A stretch of DNA of 39,107 nucleotides from JAIKWW01 sp052169645 (GTDB lineage Bacteria > Bacillota > Clostridia > Peptostreptococcales > Anaerovoracaceae), in assembly GCA_052169645.1 (NCBI GenBank), contig JBQNCA010000014.1, positions 1-39,107 of the forward strand. The letters are read 5' to 3'. A model generated the notes under the pieces. It saw only the letters and a program-made list of their open reading frames with translations, had not been told where the DNA came from and did no database searches. Both the position numbers and the translations under genes were made by a program. This document shows, piece after piece, positions 9,001 through 15,923 of the stretch (positions within the stretch are counted from its first letter, which is position 1; each line of letters begins with the position of its first letter).

Positions 9001-10585
9001 CACTCCTAAGGACAGCCTGAGTGTTGTTGCCGGAATAAAGAGCGAGAAAAATACACTATATAGAACCTATGATTTGAAGGATGATAATACCCTTGTAAAT
9101 CTGAAAAAAACCGTAAATGCGAACCTTCCTATAAATTACAAGATCAATTTAGTAAATAATTCGGGAAGTGTAATCGATAAAGCGGATGTATTCTTCCCTG
9201 TACCTAAGAAAGGTAATAATTGGGGAAAAGCTATAAATCCTAAGGGGGCTTTCAAATTTAATATGGAACTTACGGCAAATCCGATAGACAATATTCCTGA
9301 AGGATATACAATATCATATGCCGCTGCAGTTCCCGAAAGTAATTACCTCAAATGGGGAGACAGCGATATCGAATGGAAAACCGCCGATAAGGTTGCGGAT
9401 TGGAGCACTGTAAACTTTGTTAGGATTTCAAGGGATTCAGCTCTTAAGAATACATACAACGATGAGTTTGTATTTAACATGATAGCTTCACCGGATGCCG
9501 AGCTTAATGAAATCAATGCATGGAGAACTACATATAGAGCGCAGATGAGCAGTTCTACAGGTTGGGCTGAAGGAGCTGCCGTAGGAGCAAGTGTAGGTGC
9601 GGGAAGCATACATGGAACTGCATGGCATGATTCGAATTATAACGGGCGTAAAGATAAAGGCGAAGCAATTATTCCGGGAACGACTTTCAGACTTTACACC
9701 TTGACGGCAGAAGGTAATCGTGGAATTTTGCTGGATACACAGGTTGCTGATGATAAGGGACAATATGTATTTGAAGCTATAAGAGATCAAGCCGCATTTG
9801 AAATTGCTACGGATATACCTTCCGAATATAAAGGAATTACGATTCTCGGACATATAGCTGCGGATTCCGAGGACAACAGTTTTTCGGAAAATAAGACTGC
9901 AAGAGTAGAACCTTTGACTGCAAAGGCTCAAAGGAATGTCGGATTTGTAAAATCTGTACATACTGTAAAGTATGAGTATACAGGTACAGTTCCGAAAAAC
10001 GCTCCTAAGCCGCCGGGCTTGAGCAGATTTGATATCGGTTCAAAGGTGAACATTGCCGATAAACCGAAATTGTCGGGTTATACATTTAAAGGTTGGGCGG
10101 TTACATCGCCTGAAGGACTTACAGTTACGGATAATGTATTTGAAATGCCGGGCGGAGATGTTCTTATCTCCGGAAGCTGGAGTGAAGATTCGTCGGATGA
10201 CGACCCTCCTTCAAATCCGGCAACACCTGCAAAACCTGATATTCCGGGAACTGATGATATTAATGATCCGGACACACCGTTAAATGAGAACCCGGGTTCT
10301 GGCGGAAATAAGCCTTCAGCTCCGGAAACCTCCGCTGATCAGCCGACAGCGACAGATATAGGTGATGACGAAACTCCAAGGGCTATGGCTGATAACGGTG
10401 ATAATATCAGCATAGTTGAGGAATATGTACCTAAAGCGAACTTTGCATTTGTTGCAGATAATCGTGCTTCGTTGCCGCAGACCGGTCAGAACTTCGTGAT
10501 TATAGAGCTGCTGTCGATGCTCGGAATCGTATTTGTAGCTTCCGGAACAGTCGTAACGCTTTATTTTCGCAGAAAGAATCGATAG
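6044..10585 (+). CDS. Large LPXTG cell-wall-anchored surface protein
   Basis: Predicted secreted protein covalently anchored to peptidoglycan by sortase. It has 1513 residues. Residues 1-28 form a signal peptide (basic start, hydrophobic core, cleavage near MSAAD). Residues 29-145 are a Thr/Glu/Ser-rich low-complexity stalk. A long beta-rich central region of no recognised family follows. Near 1187-1302 lies an SdrD B-like/prealbumin-like module beginning GSIHGTAWHDSNYNGRKDKG. At about 1304-1380 is an InlB B-repeat-like module containing GYTFKGW. A Pro/Asp-rich spacer leads to LPQTG (1477-1481), a hydrophobic helix and the tail RRKNR. The start has AAGGAGGG just upstream. It is monocistronic. 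Likely roles are adhesion or host/matrix binding; the ligand cannot be inferred. Only five Cys are present, and no catalytic motif was recognised. Confidence 0.9.
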   Translation: MPIRIKKVLALVMTLTMVGAAMPLMSAADDTPDITESSTAGSELTDVQQGEGIGGDVSATSVNTETSDSSQTVQNSTTQAVVNENNAVSKTEKTEDAAVEAVNAETTKVEEVENKTNEEGLLSVIEGIGLSLLGIENPVKNRDSGDAVLKAELTSGSQTVELSEADAKMEVDSNSAFSLHIDAVFPPGSDKRIDVSLPYGMSWISNKGYAWNLIDKTESWYANELDRMILPRNQVENSDKPTVYEGFNLDNGKLTFIFKDSTESVNFDLRFGTLRNRSDSSFNPQLPNISDAVKVEQIYKPEASAAEKAKIVRLEDLQINKLPVLNNIGTFDYSRFTENGKITVPLGGETGYLVHWYAGMNYSNRLNRHITTDYYVRMLAPTGAEYKGIYNADAEKFFGKNFSNPEIQESGQYINSKGETQEIPDGYTLYTFRTESITPTAYNENDRRWVFNPMWSFSDKEKFTAGTECEISIVDIGVKFYDPEKSKDQCDYVDYDESKLSSTKVIYKIEEPKEKVYVQSKYAATYNKITKKYETTDEGYIADHTLNLGNPGFEHTQEWNAGYFIIGNRGTENSVAKRITLEYDVNKTGRIGITGQMLPCNYNVKNVDDSEISDLQYRLWNSKTGEFTDWLDYAGALPPTGIEGLNKTKYAVLVISDVTNDKDSYFAGIRYRINTVPKQSVLGVDGYSTDKNFPYIGCVLTNDAYSVMPQPAPAGNGSEFLSTIAIEDADEDTALESNKRLGRTFTGTSGVINIEAVHPEWGAANKYTVPIGESGNITAYMSGMGSGGWAGTVEKMWLISPNGTDIENLKVIACDLGDKLMVGGEARYKWIKYDATSKVDIKEVDNEKTLQALRSSDADYANARVWEIDFTGITDPEELFAFRVTGPMARTYKTAFANRPMSYAGYWWETGYISLEYTQKSLYTDPLRKQTGPLLWAKMKDVTTETNSNGDTVPVVYPKENFSPDIYKLSSDDGSQTLFKNTTLTVTPKDSLSVVAGIKSEKNTLYRTYDLKDDNTLVNLKKTVNANLPINYKINLVNNSGSVIDKADVFFPVPKKGNNWGKAINPKGAFKFNMELTANPIDNIPEGYTISYAAAVPESNYLKWGDSDIEWKTADKVADWSTVNFVRISRDSALKNTYNDEFVFNMIASPDAELNEINAWRTTYRAQMSSSTGWAEGAAVGASVGAGSIHGTAWHDSNYNGRKDKGEAIIPGTTFRLYTLTAEGNRGILLDTQVADDKGQYVFEAIRDQAAFEIATDIPSEYKGITILGHIAADSEDNSFSENKTARVEPLTAKAQRNVGFVKSVHTVKYEYTGTVPKNAPKPPGLSRFDIGSKVNIADKPKLSGYTFKGWAVTSPEGLTVTDNVFEMPGGDVLISGSWSEDSSDDDPPSNPATPAKPDIPGTDDINDPDTPLNENPGSGGNKPSAPETSADQPTATDIGDDETPRAMADNGDNISIVEEYVPKANFAFVADNRASLPQTGQNFVIIELLSMLGIVFVASGTVVTLYFRRKNR

Positions 10586-10634
10586 AAAGAAGAAAGAAAA
10601 AGTTTTCGATAAATAAGTGAAATATAAATAGAGA

Positions 10635-10720
10635 AACAGCAGCCTGTTTGTGGAAATGCATGGGCGTTGATATTAAAGTCGACGTTTATGTACTGCAACG
10701 GACTGCTGTTTTGAATTTTT
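10635..10720 (+). terminator. Terminator-like long-loop structure after the surface protein
   Basis: AACAGCAG (10635-10642) pairs with CTGCTGTT (10703-10710), followed by TTGAATTTTT. The 60-nt interior contains a second pairing CGTTG (10664-10668) / CAACG (10695-10699). This may be a branched terminator for the surface-protein mRNA. Confidence 0.5.
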
Positions 10721-10834
10721 CGTTCGAATCGTATTCGTAAAAGTTATATAGGCTTTCATCAAGCGGTTTTAATAGTGTAGGTATATCCTTGCCACAAGCG
10801 ATATAGCCATGAATACTGCGGCTTAAATAGAATG

Positions 10835-10860
10835 ATTCCCCGCCGCAAGCGGTGGGGAAT
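10835..10860 (-). terminator. GC-rich hairpin downstream of hslO
   Basis: A 10-bp stem ATTCCCCGCC (10835-10844) / GGTGGGGAAT (10851-10860), loop GCAAGC, about 100 bp past the hslO stop. Read on the minus strand it is followed by a moderately T-rich stretch, so it could end hslO transcripts. The remaining 10721-10958 region holds nothing else recognisable. Confidence 0.45.
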
Positions 10861-10958
10861 GTCTGTCGGACAGGGATGATTTGTTCCGAGAAATTTTATT
10901 TGACAGGTTTCTATCAAATGAGCGTAATTTTAAAGGGCAGTTATAAAAGATACGGGTA

Positions 10959-11915
10959 TCAATTCATATCGGGAATAATGCTTATGCGGCTACGAATCGC
11001 TTCATTCAGGAGAGATTGCAGGTGTTCTTTATCAAACTGATAGTGTTTTCCGCAAAATTGGCAGGTGATTTCAGCCTTACCGTCTTCGTTTATTATATTA
11101 CGAATTTCCTTAGAGCCGAGACTGATAACCACTTGCTCCAAACGCTCGGTGGAGCAGTCGCAGCGCCAGCCCGTATCTAAAATTTCCAAAGGCTTAACGG
11201 CGTATTTTTCAGGCATATCGGCAAAAGCCGAGCTTAAAAGCTCCTTCATTACGGTATCAACAGCTTTATCGGCTGCATTGTTTTGAGCTTGCATACATAG
11301 CTCCGAAACAGGTGGCATAGCAGCAAGACAATTTTCCAACGCCGTTACTGCTTCATCCTCGGCATCTGGCATAACCTGTATTATAAATCCGCCGGCTGCT
11401 GCGACGTCAGCATTTTCATCAAGCCTTATTCCCAGTGATACCGATGAGGGCTGTTGTTCAGACTCAAAAAAATATGTCGTCAGGTCATCGGCTATTTCTC
11501 CCGATACCAGGTTTATTTTTCCTACATAAGGCTCTTTAAGTCCCGTGTCTCTGATGCATGTCAGCACACCCTTACCGAGAGCGGCACCTACATTGGGAGC
11601 ACCGTCAGCCCGGGCGGGAATATTTATAGAAGGATTTGCGATATAGCCTTTTACAAATCCGTCAGAGCCGGATGTACAGATAATCTGCTGTGCAGGGCCG
11701 TCTCCCTTGAATTGTAGCGTGATTTTAAAACCAGGTTCACGCATCATAAGCCCCATTATGGCGGTACCGGTTAAAGCTCGCCCGAGTGCATGGGTGGCAA
11801 GAGGTGATGTGTGGTGGATATCATGAGCATCCTGTACCGTCTGTGATGTCAGAGCCATATATATTCTAAATGAGCCGCTTTTGTCCATTCCTGCGATTGC
11901 TTTATTTATTCTCAT
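10959..11915 (-). CDS. hslO: Redox-regulated chaperone Hsp33
   Basis: Cytosolic holdase activated when oxidants disrupt its zinc centre. The protein is 318 residues, a little longer than the usual 290. The N-terminal fold begins MRINKAIAGMDKSGSFR and includes the typical THALGRALTGTAIMG helix region and a GDGPA segment. The C-terminal redox switch is complete: Cys252 and Cys254 (CDC), then Cys285 and Cys288 (CQFC), i.e. CxC-x30-CxxC. The start is well supported by AAAGGAGTG just ahead of the ATG. It is transcribed divergently from the methyltransferase gene and alone. The extra length is a short C-terminal tail after the zinc motif. Confidence 0.95.
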   Translation of the reverse strand: MRINKAIAGMDKSGSFRIYMALTSQTVQDAHDIHHTSPLATHALGRALTGTAIMGLMMREPGFKITLQFKGDGPAQQIICTSGSDGFVKGYIANPSINIPARADGAPNVGAALGKGVLTCIRDTGLKEPYVGKINLVSGEIADDLTTYFFESEQQPSSVSLGIRLDENADVAAAGGFIIQVMPDAEDEAVTALENCLAAMPPVSELCMQAQNNAADKAVDTVMKELLSSAFADMPEKYAVKPLEILDTGWRCDCSTERLEQVVISLGSKEIRNIINEDGKAEITCQFCGKHYQFDKEHLQSLLNEAIRSRISIIPDMN

Positions 11916-12268
11916 AAAAAATCACTCCTTTTAAATTAGATATAGTGTATATTATAAATATTTACATAAAAGATGACAATAAATCATATAAAATGAAAAA
12001 TGAGTTATAAAAATAAAATAATATGTGAAGCTCATTAAATACAATAATATCAATGAACTTGGAAATTTCAAGTATGAAAAAGATTCATAATCTTCAAGTG
12101 TTGACAGCATGCGGCGAATCGCATTCTTCGTCACAAGCGGAACATTCAAACTTATATATGTAATTTACGATAGATTTTTAAGGATGAAAGATGTAGTATA
12201 GAAGCAACAGCTGTACTACACAACTGCTATATTCAATAAATTATACGGGAAAAGGGGTGTGTATAAAC
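11916..12268. other. Divergent intergenic region hslO / methyltransferase
   Basis: AT-rich, no gene seen. It must hold the two divergent promoters, but no hexamer pair was convincing enough to name. A near-palindrome ACTTG...CAAGT spans 12057-12073, and an isolated TTGACA lies near 12102 without a good -10. Confidence 0.35.
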
Positions 12269-12964
12269 ATGAAAAAATCAGCCGCTATAGCAGGTCTGGC
12301 AGCAGTTATGGCTGCGGGTGCTGTAATATACAAAGCAGGTAAAAACAACAGGAACAAGGATGAGTATACTCTGTGGGAAGATACGGCATCTTTTTATGAT
12401 TTGAAATTTTTACACAGCAAAAAATTATATAATAAAATTATAGAAATGATAGGGGAAGAGCTCACTCCGGATATGAAGGTGCTGGAGCTGGCGGCTTCAA
12501 CAGGTGTAGTTGCGAGAGGTATTTCAAAATATTGCGGGTCAATAATTGCAAGCGATTTTTCGGAGCGAATGATAGCGAGGGCAAAGGCTCACGGGACACC
12601 TGCCAATCTACTTTGGGATGTTCAGGATGCCGAATTTCTGACTTATCCGGAAGAAAGCTTCGATGCGGTAGTAATTGTAAATGCTTTGGATACCATGACA
12701 AATCCGGAAGCGGTAATGGAACAGGTTTATAGAGTTTTGAATCCGGGAGGATTGTTTATAGCACCGGGAGCAGTTAATGCTCCGGGCTTTGTGTCAAATA
12801 CCTTGAATATGATGAAGAGTTCAATCGGATATGGAAGTCATTCGTACTGGGACTATGAAGAATATGTGGAGATGTTTGAGGATTACGGCTTTGAGGTTGT
12901 CAGAGCCGAGATTATAGAAGGAAGACAACCTGTTTCATTTGTGGTAGCAATGAAGAACGAATAA
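12269..12964 (+). CDS. Membrane-anchored class I SAM-dependent methyltransferase
   Basis: Predicted methyltransferase of the UbiE/Methyltransf_11 type. Residues 3-21 form one hydrophobic segment, suggesting an N-terminal membrane anchor. The SAM-binding domain follows: motif I VLELAASTGVVA (71-82), the acidic end of strand 2 IIASDFSERM, the VQDAEFL segment, and the RVLNPGGLFIAPG post-motif. Motif I is unusual: the first glycine of the common E-x-G-x-G pattern is replaced (ELAASTG). GTG 12257 overlaps the ribosome site AAAGGGG, so ATG 12269 is chosen (231 residues). The substrate is unknown; a membrane-associated lipid or quinone is one option (inference). It is convergent with metK and shares a bidirectional hairpin with it. 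Confidence 0.8.
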   Translation: MKKSAAIAGLAAVMAAGAVIYKAGKNNRNKDEYTLWEDTASFYDLKFLHSKKLYNKIIEMIGEELTPDMKVLELAASTGVVARGISKYCGSIIASDFSERMIARAKAHGTPANLLWDVQDAEFLTYPEESFDAVVIVNALDTMTNPEAVMEQVYRVLNPGGLFIAPGAVNAPGFVSNTLNMMKSSIGYGSHSYWDYEEYVEMFEDYGFEVVRAEIIEGRQPVSFVVAMKNE

Positions 12965-13118
12965 ATCATATTTATAAAGGCAGAGGCGGATTCGATTTTG
13001 CCGGTCGCACAACAACTCGATTTGCAAGTCCCGCTATAACAGAAAAATTCACTGCAACAATAAGCTTTGTGAATGAAAAATTTGCATGTAATATTAATAT
13101 ATTTAAATATACTTGTCA

Positions 13119-13201
13119 AAAGACCGCTTTTAGTAAGATGCTTCTCCCCGATATCAAAATTGTTCTGAGCTTGGGAGTATGCAAGATCCAAAGCGGTCTT
13201 T
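13119..13201. terminator. Bidirectional long-stem structure between methyltransferase and metK
   Basis: AAAGACCGCTTT (13119-13130) is perfectly complementary to AAAGCGGTCTTT (13190-13201), separated by 59 nt. Inside, CTCCC (13144-13148) pairs with GGGAG (13173-13177), extended by a T-A pair (13143/13179) and, past a mismatch, TGC/GCA (13139-13141/13181-13183). T-rich flanks occur on both sides, so it could terminate both converging genes. The long structured loop is unusual for a plain terminator. Confidence 0.65.
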
Positions 13202-13228
13202 GTATTTAAATTCTTATTTAAGTCAGAT

Positions 13229-14401
13229 TTATTTTTTCAGTGCATCGACCTTGTCACATCTTTCCCACGGAAGATCCAAATCCGTACGTCCGAAGTGGCC
13301 GTAGGCGGCTATACTCCTATAGATAGGACGTCTGAGGTCGAGGTCACGGATTATGGCTGCCGGACGAAGGTCAAAATTTTCGTTTATTTTAGCGACAATA
13401 TCTTCATCCGAAATTTTTCCGGTTCCGAATGTATCTACGGATACTGAAACAGGTCTTGCTACACCGATGGCATATGCAATTTGAATTTCACACTTATCGG
13501 CAAGCCCTGCCGCAACTATGTTTTTAGCTACATATCTCGCAGCATATGCAGCGGAGCGATCAACCTTTGTAGGATCCTTTCCCGAGAAAGCTCCACCGCC
13601 ATGGCGGGCATATCCGCCATAGGTATCGACGATTATTTTTCTTCCGGTAAGTCCCGAATCTCCGTGAGGACCTCCGATTACAAAACGTCCTGTAGGATTT
13701 ACAAAAATCTTTGTAGAGTAGTTCATCAGCTCTGCAGGCATTATAGGATTGATAACATGCTTTATGATATCTGCTCTTATCTGATCGTTATTGACATCAG
13801 GATCGTGCTGAGTGGAAACCAGAACGGTATCGATTCCTATAATTTTATCATCTTCGTATTCTACCGTAACCTGAGTTTTACCGTCAGGACGAAGATATGG
13901 GATTGTTCCGTCCTTTCTCACCTCTGCGAGTCTTTTTGCCAGCTTGTGTGCAAACATTATAGGTGCAGGCATGAGCTCCGGAGTTTCGTTGCAGGCAAAA
14001 CCGAATACAAGCCCCTGATCGCCTGCACCGATTGCTTCGATAGCATCATCCAGCTCGCCGGTTTTATACTCCAATGCTTTATTTACACCCATAGCGATAT
14101 CTGATGATTGTTCATCTATAGCGGACAGCACGGCGCAGGTATTCCCGTCAAAGCCGTAGTCGCTCTTTGTATAGCCGATATCGGTGATGACCCCTCTTAT
14201 AAGCTTCTGCATATCTACATAGCTGCTTGTGGTTATTTCACCTATTACCATGGCAAAGCCTGTATTTACAGTGCTTTCAGCAGCAACACGACCTTCAGGA
14301 TCGGCTTCGAGAATAGCATCGAGAATAGCATCCGAAATCTGATCGCAGATTTTATCAGGATGACCCTCGGTAACGGATTCTGATGTAAAAAGTCTTCTCA
14401 T
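13229..14401 (-). CDS. metK: S-adenosylmethionine synthetase
   Basis: Makes SAM from methionine and ATP in the cytosol. The product begins MRRLFTSESVTEGHPDKICDQ with the family's N-terminal HPDK motif; GAGDQGLVFGFA and GGGAFSGKDPTKVDRSAAY, both ATP/metal-binding signatures, are intact. Length is 390 residues, as expected. The start at 14401 (minus) is chosen because GGAG lies 6 nt ahead; an upstream in-frame ATG near 14455 would add a non-conserved Gly/Ala-rich leader. It is controlled by a SAM-I riboswitch at 14642-14752 with a terminator at 14583-14615, so high SAM should lower transcription. A GC-rich hairpin (GCCGCC-GGTACA-GGCGGC) lies immediately before the ribosome site. It also supplies SAM for the radical SAM and methyltransferase genes nearby. 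Confidence 0.97.
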   Translation of the reverse strand: MRRLFTSESVTEGHPDKICDQISDAILDAILEADPEGRVAAESTVNTGFAMVIGEITTSSYVDMQKLIRGVITDIGYTKSDYGFDGNTCAVLSAIDEQSSDIAMGVNKALEYKTGELDDAIEAIGAGDQGLVFGFACNETPELMPAPIMFAHKLAKRLAEVRKDGTIPYLRPDGKTQVTVEYEDDKIIGIDTVLVSTQHDPDVNNDQIRADIIKHVINPIMPAELMNYSTKIFVNPTGRFVIGGPHGDSGLTGRKIIVDTYGGYARHGGGAFSGKDPTKVDRSAAYAARYVAKNIVAAGLADKCEIQIAYAIGVARPVSVSVDTFGTGKISDEDIVAKINENFDLRPAAIIRDLDLRRPIYRSIAAYGHFGRTDLDLPWERCDKVDALKK

Positions 14402-14582
14402 AATAATCTCCATTCCGCCGCCTGTACCGGCGGCACAAACAGTGTTAAAAATCATTTTTTACACTACTTCTGCTATTATATTGTGATAGTCGGAATTCAC
14501 CTTTTTTCAGGTTGAACATATACTGTTTTGGAATACTGCGGAGAGATGTCTCCTGTTTTATCAAGGAAGATAGAGTCTTGCA

Positions 14583-14615
14583 TATAAAAAATCCTCTCCA
14601 TATAATAAGGAGAGG
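14583..14615 (-). terminator. Riboswitch-controlled terminator of metK
   Basis: On the minus strand, CCTCTCC (14615-14609), a 9-nt loop and GGAGAGG (14599-14593) are followed by ATTTTTTAT. The 5' arm can instead pair with the P1 3' strand region (GATGAGGC with GCCTC and flanking bases), giving the expected antiterminator. Confidence 0.9.
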
Positions 14616-14641
14616 CGCAATTACAAAGTTTGAACGTTGAG

Positions 14642-14752
14642 CCTCATCTTCCAGAAAATTCTGCAGGATTTAACACCTTCCCGTACCTACGCACACGGTA
14701 CGATGGTTGTCGGGCTTCATAGGACCTGTTTCCTCAGCCGCTCTTGATAAGG
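14642..14752 (-). promoter_or_regulatory. SAM-I (S-box) riboswitch aptamer upstream of metK
   Basis: The minus strand carries the hallmark S-box segments in order: CTTATCAAGAG, a GGCTGAGG box, CCTATGAAGCCCG, ACAACC, GGTGTTAAATCCTGC and GGAAGATGAG. P1 is formed by CCTTATC (14752-14746) and GATGAGG (14648-14642). It is followed by a terminator, so the switch acts on transcription: SAM binding stabilises P1 and frees the terminator. Recognition rests on the conserved core; no covariance search was run. Confidence 0.96.
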
Positions 14753-14771
14753 GATTTTTATATTCAAACAA

Positions 14772-14799
14772 ATTGTACTCCAAATAGAACTTTTGTCAA
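14772..14799 (-). promoter_or_regulatory. Promoter of the metK riboswitch transcript
   Basis: On the minus strand TTGACA (14799-14794), 16-bp spacer, TACAAT (14777-14772). This places the start a few bases before the aptamer. Confidence 0.8.
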
Positions 14800-14868
14800 T
14801 AAGATTCTTCAGAATTGAAGTTGTATTTTAACCAATAAGAGTAAAAAGGCGAATCCAAACAAGCAAAC

Positions 14869-14897
14869 TTGAGAATAGTTAGTGTAACATATATAAT
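14869..14897 (+). promoter_or_regulatory. Promoter of crt
   Basis: TTGAGA (14869-14874), 17-bp spacer, TATAAT (14892-14897), about 50 bp upstream of the crt start. It is divergent from the metK promoter, with about 70 bp between the two -35 boxes. Confidence 0.75.
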
Positions 14898-14953
14898 ATA
14901 AATAAAAGACAGTTTTATAGAGTCGGATTAAATATGGAAAGAGAGGTATAAAA

Positions 14954-15727
14954 ATGGATTTCATATTGATTGAAAAAAAGGAACATATAGCAATTTTAAC
15001 TATAAATAGAGAGGAAGCCCTGAATGCTCTTAATACCGCAGTTTTAGCCGAACTGAGAGAAGCCTTCGACACTTTGTGCAGGGACGATGAGGTGCACAGT
15101 ATAATCATAACAGGAGCGGGAAGGGCGTTTGTGGCAGGTGCGGATATTGGAGAAATGGCAAATTTCAATATGATAGAGGGCAGAGCTTTCGGAAATGTGG
15201 GACAGGAACTTTTCAGGCGAATAGAGCGCAGTGAGAAACCGACTGTAGCTGCAATAAACGGTTTTGCACTGGGAGGGGGACTTGAATTGGCGCTTGCGTG
15301 CGATATCAGAATAGCCTCGGAAAATGCCGTCTTTGGACAGCCCGAAGTAGGATTGGGTATTACGCCGGGATTTTCAGGGACTCAGAGACTTGCGGCAGCA
15401 GTGGGAAAATCCGTAGCTGCTGAGATGATACTGACGGCAAATAATATAAATGCAACCAAAGCTTTGGAAACAGGTCTTATCAGCAGAATTACGACACCGG
15501 AGGATTTGCTTAAAGAGGCTGAAGCGTTGGCAGGCAAAATTGCCGCAAATGCACCTTTGGCGGTCAGATGGGCAAATTCCGCACTCAAGAGAGGAAGAGA
15601 GGTCGATATAGATTCGGGTATTGCAATCGAAGCAGACTTATTCGGAATGTGCTTTGCAACGGAAGATCAGAAGGAGGGTATGGGAGCGTTTCTTGAGCGC
15701 AGGAAGGCTGAATTTAAAGGGAAGTAG
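14954..15727 (+). CDS. crt: Enoyl-CoA hydratase / 3-hydroxybutyryl-CoA dehydratase (crotonase)
   Basis: Crotonase-fold enzyme interconverting 3-hydroxybutyryl-CoA and crotonyl-CoA in the C4 pathway. It has 257 residues, typical for Crt. The two catalytic glutamates are present: Glu111 in GGGLELALACD and Glu131 in GQPEVGLG, with the oxyanion-hole segments FVAGADI and FALGGG. ATG 14954 has GAGAGG at 14941-14946. It is followed 196 bp later by hbd in the same direction, but hbd has its own promoter. The short-chain preference is inferred from context with thl and hbd; other enoyl-CoA hydratases share these motifs. Confidence 0.92.
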   Translation: MDFILIEKKEHIAILTINREEALNALNTAVLAELREAFDTLCRDDEVHSIIITGAGRAFVAGADIGEMANFNMIEGRAFGNVGQELFRRIERSEKPTVAAINGFALGGGLELALACDIRIASENAVFGQPEVGLGITPGFSGTQRLAAAVGKSVAAEMILTANNINATKALETGLISRITTPEDLLKEAEALAGKIAANAPLAVRWANSALKRGREVDIDSGIAIEADLFGMCFATEDQKEGMGAFLERRKAEFKGK

Positions 15728-15833
15728 ACAGATTAACCTGAAGTTCGGGGCTATGAAGTAAAATTCGGGTTTGAGGTTCGGATAGAATTAGAGAGAATCG
15801 GACAGGAGAGAGTTGAAAGAATTTGCAAAATGC

Positions 15834-15878
15834 TTGATATAACATATATATTGTAGTAAAATTAACATACATGTATGT
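15834..15878 (+). promoter_or_regulatory. Promoter of hbd with palindromic operator candidate
   Basis: TTGATA (15834-15839), 17-bp spacer, TAAAAT (15857-15862). A perfect 14-bp palindrome, ACATACATGTATGT (15865-15878), lies directly on the expected transcription start. Upstream is ATTTGCAAAATG (15821-15832), identical to a 12-mer in the thl promoter. Confidence 0.65.
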
Positions 15879-15923
15879 GTACAAAATTTAAATCTGTAGG
15901 TCAAATGAAAAGGAGGTTTGATT

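Noticed and set aside
11916..12268. tRNA or riboswitch between hslO and the methyltransferase
   Set aside because: No T-arm, anticodon-arm or conserved riboswitch core was found on either strand.
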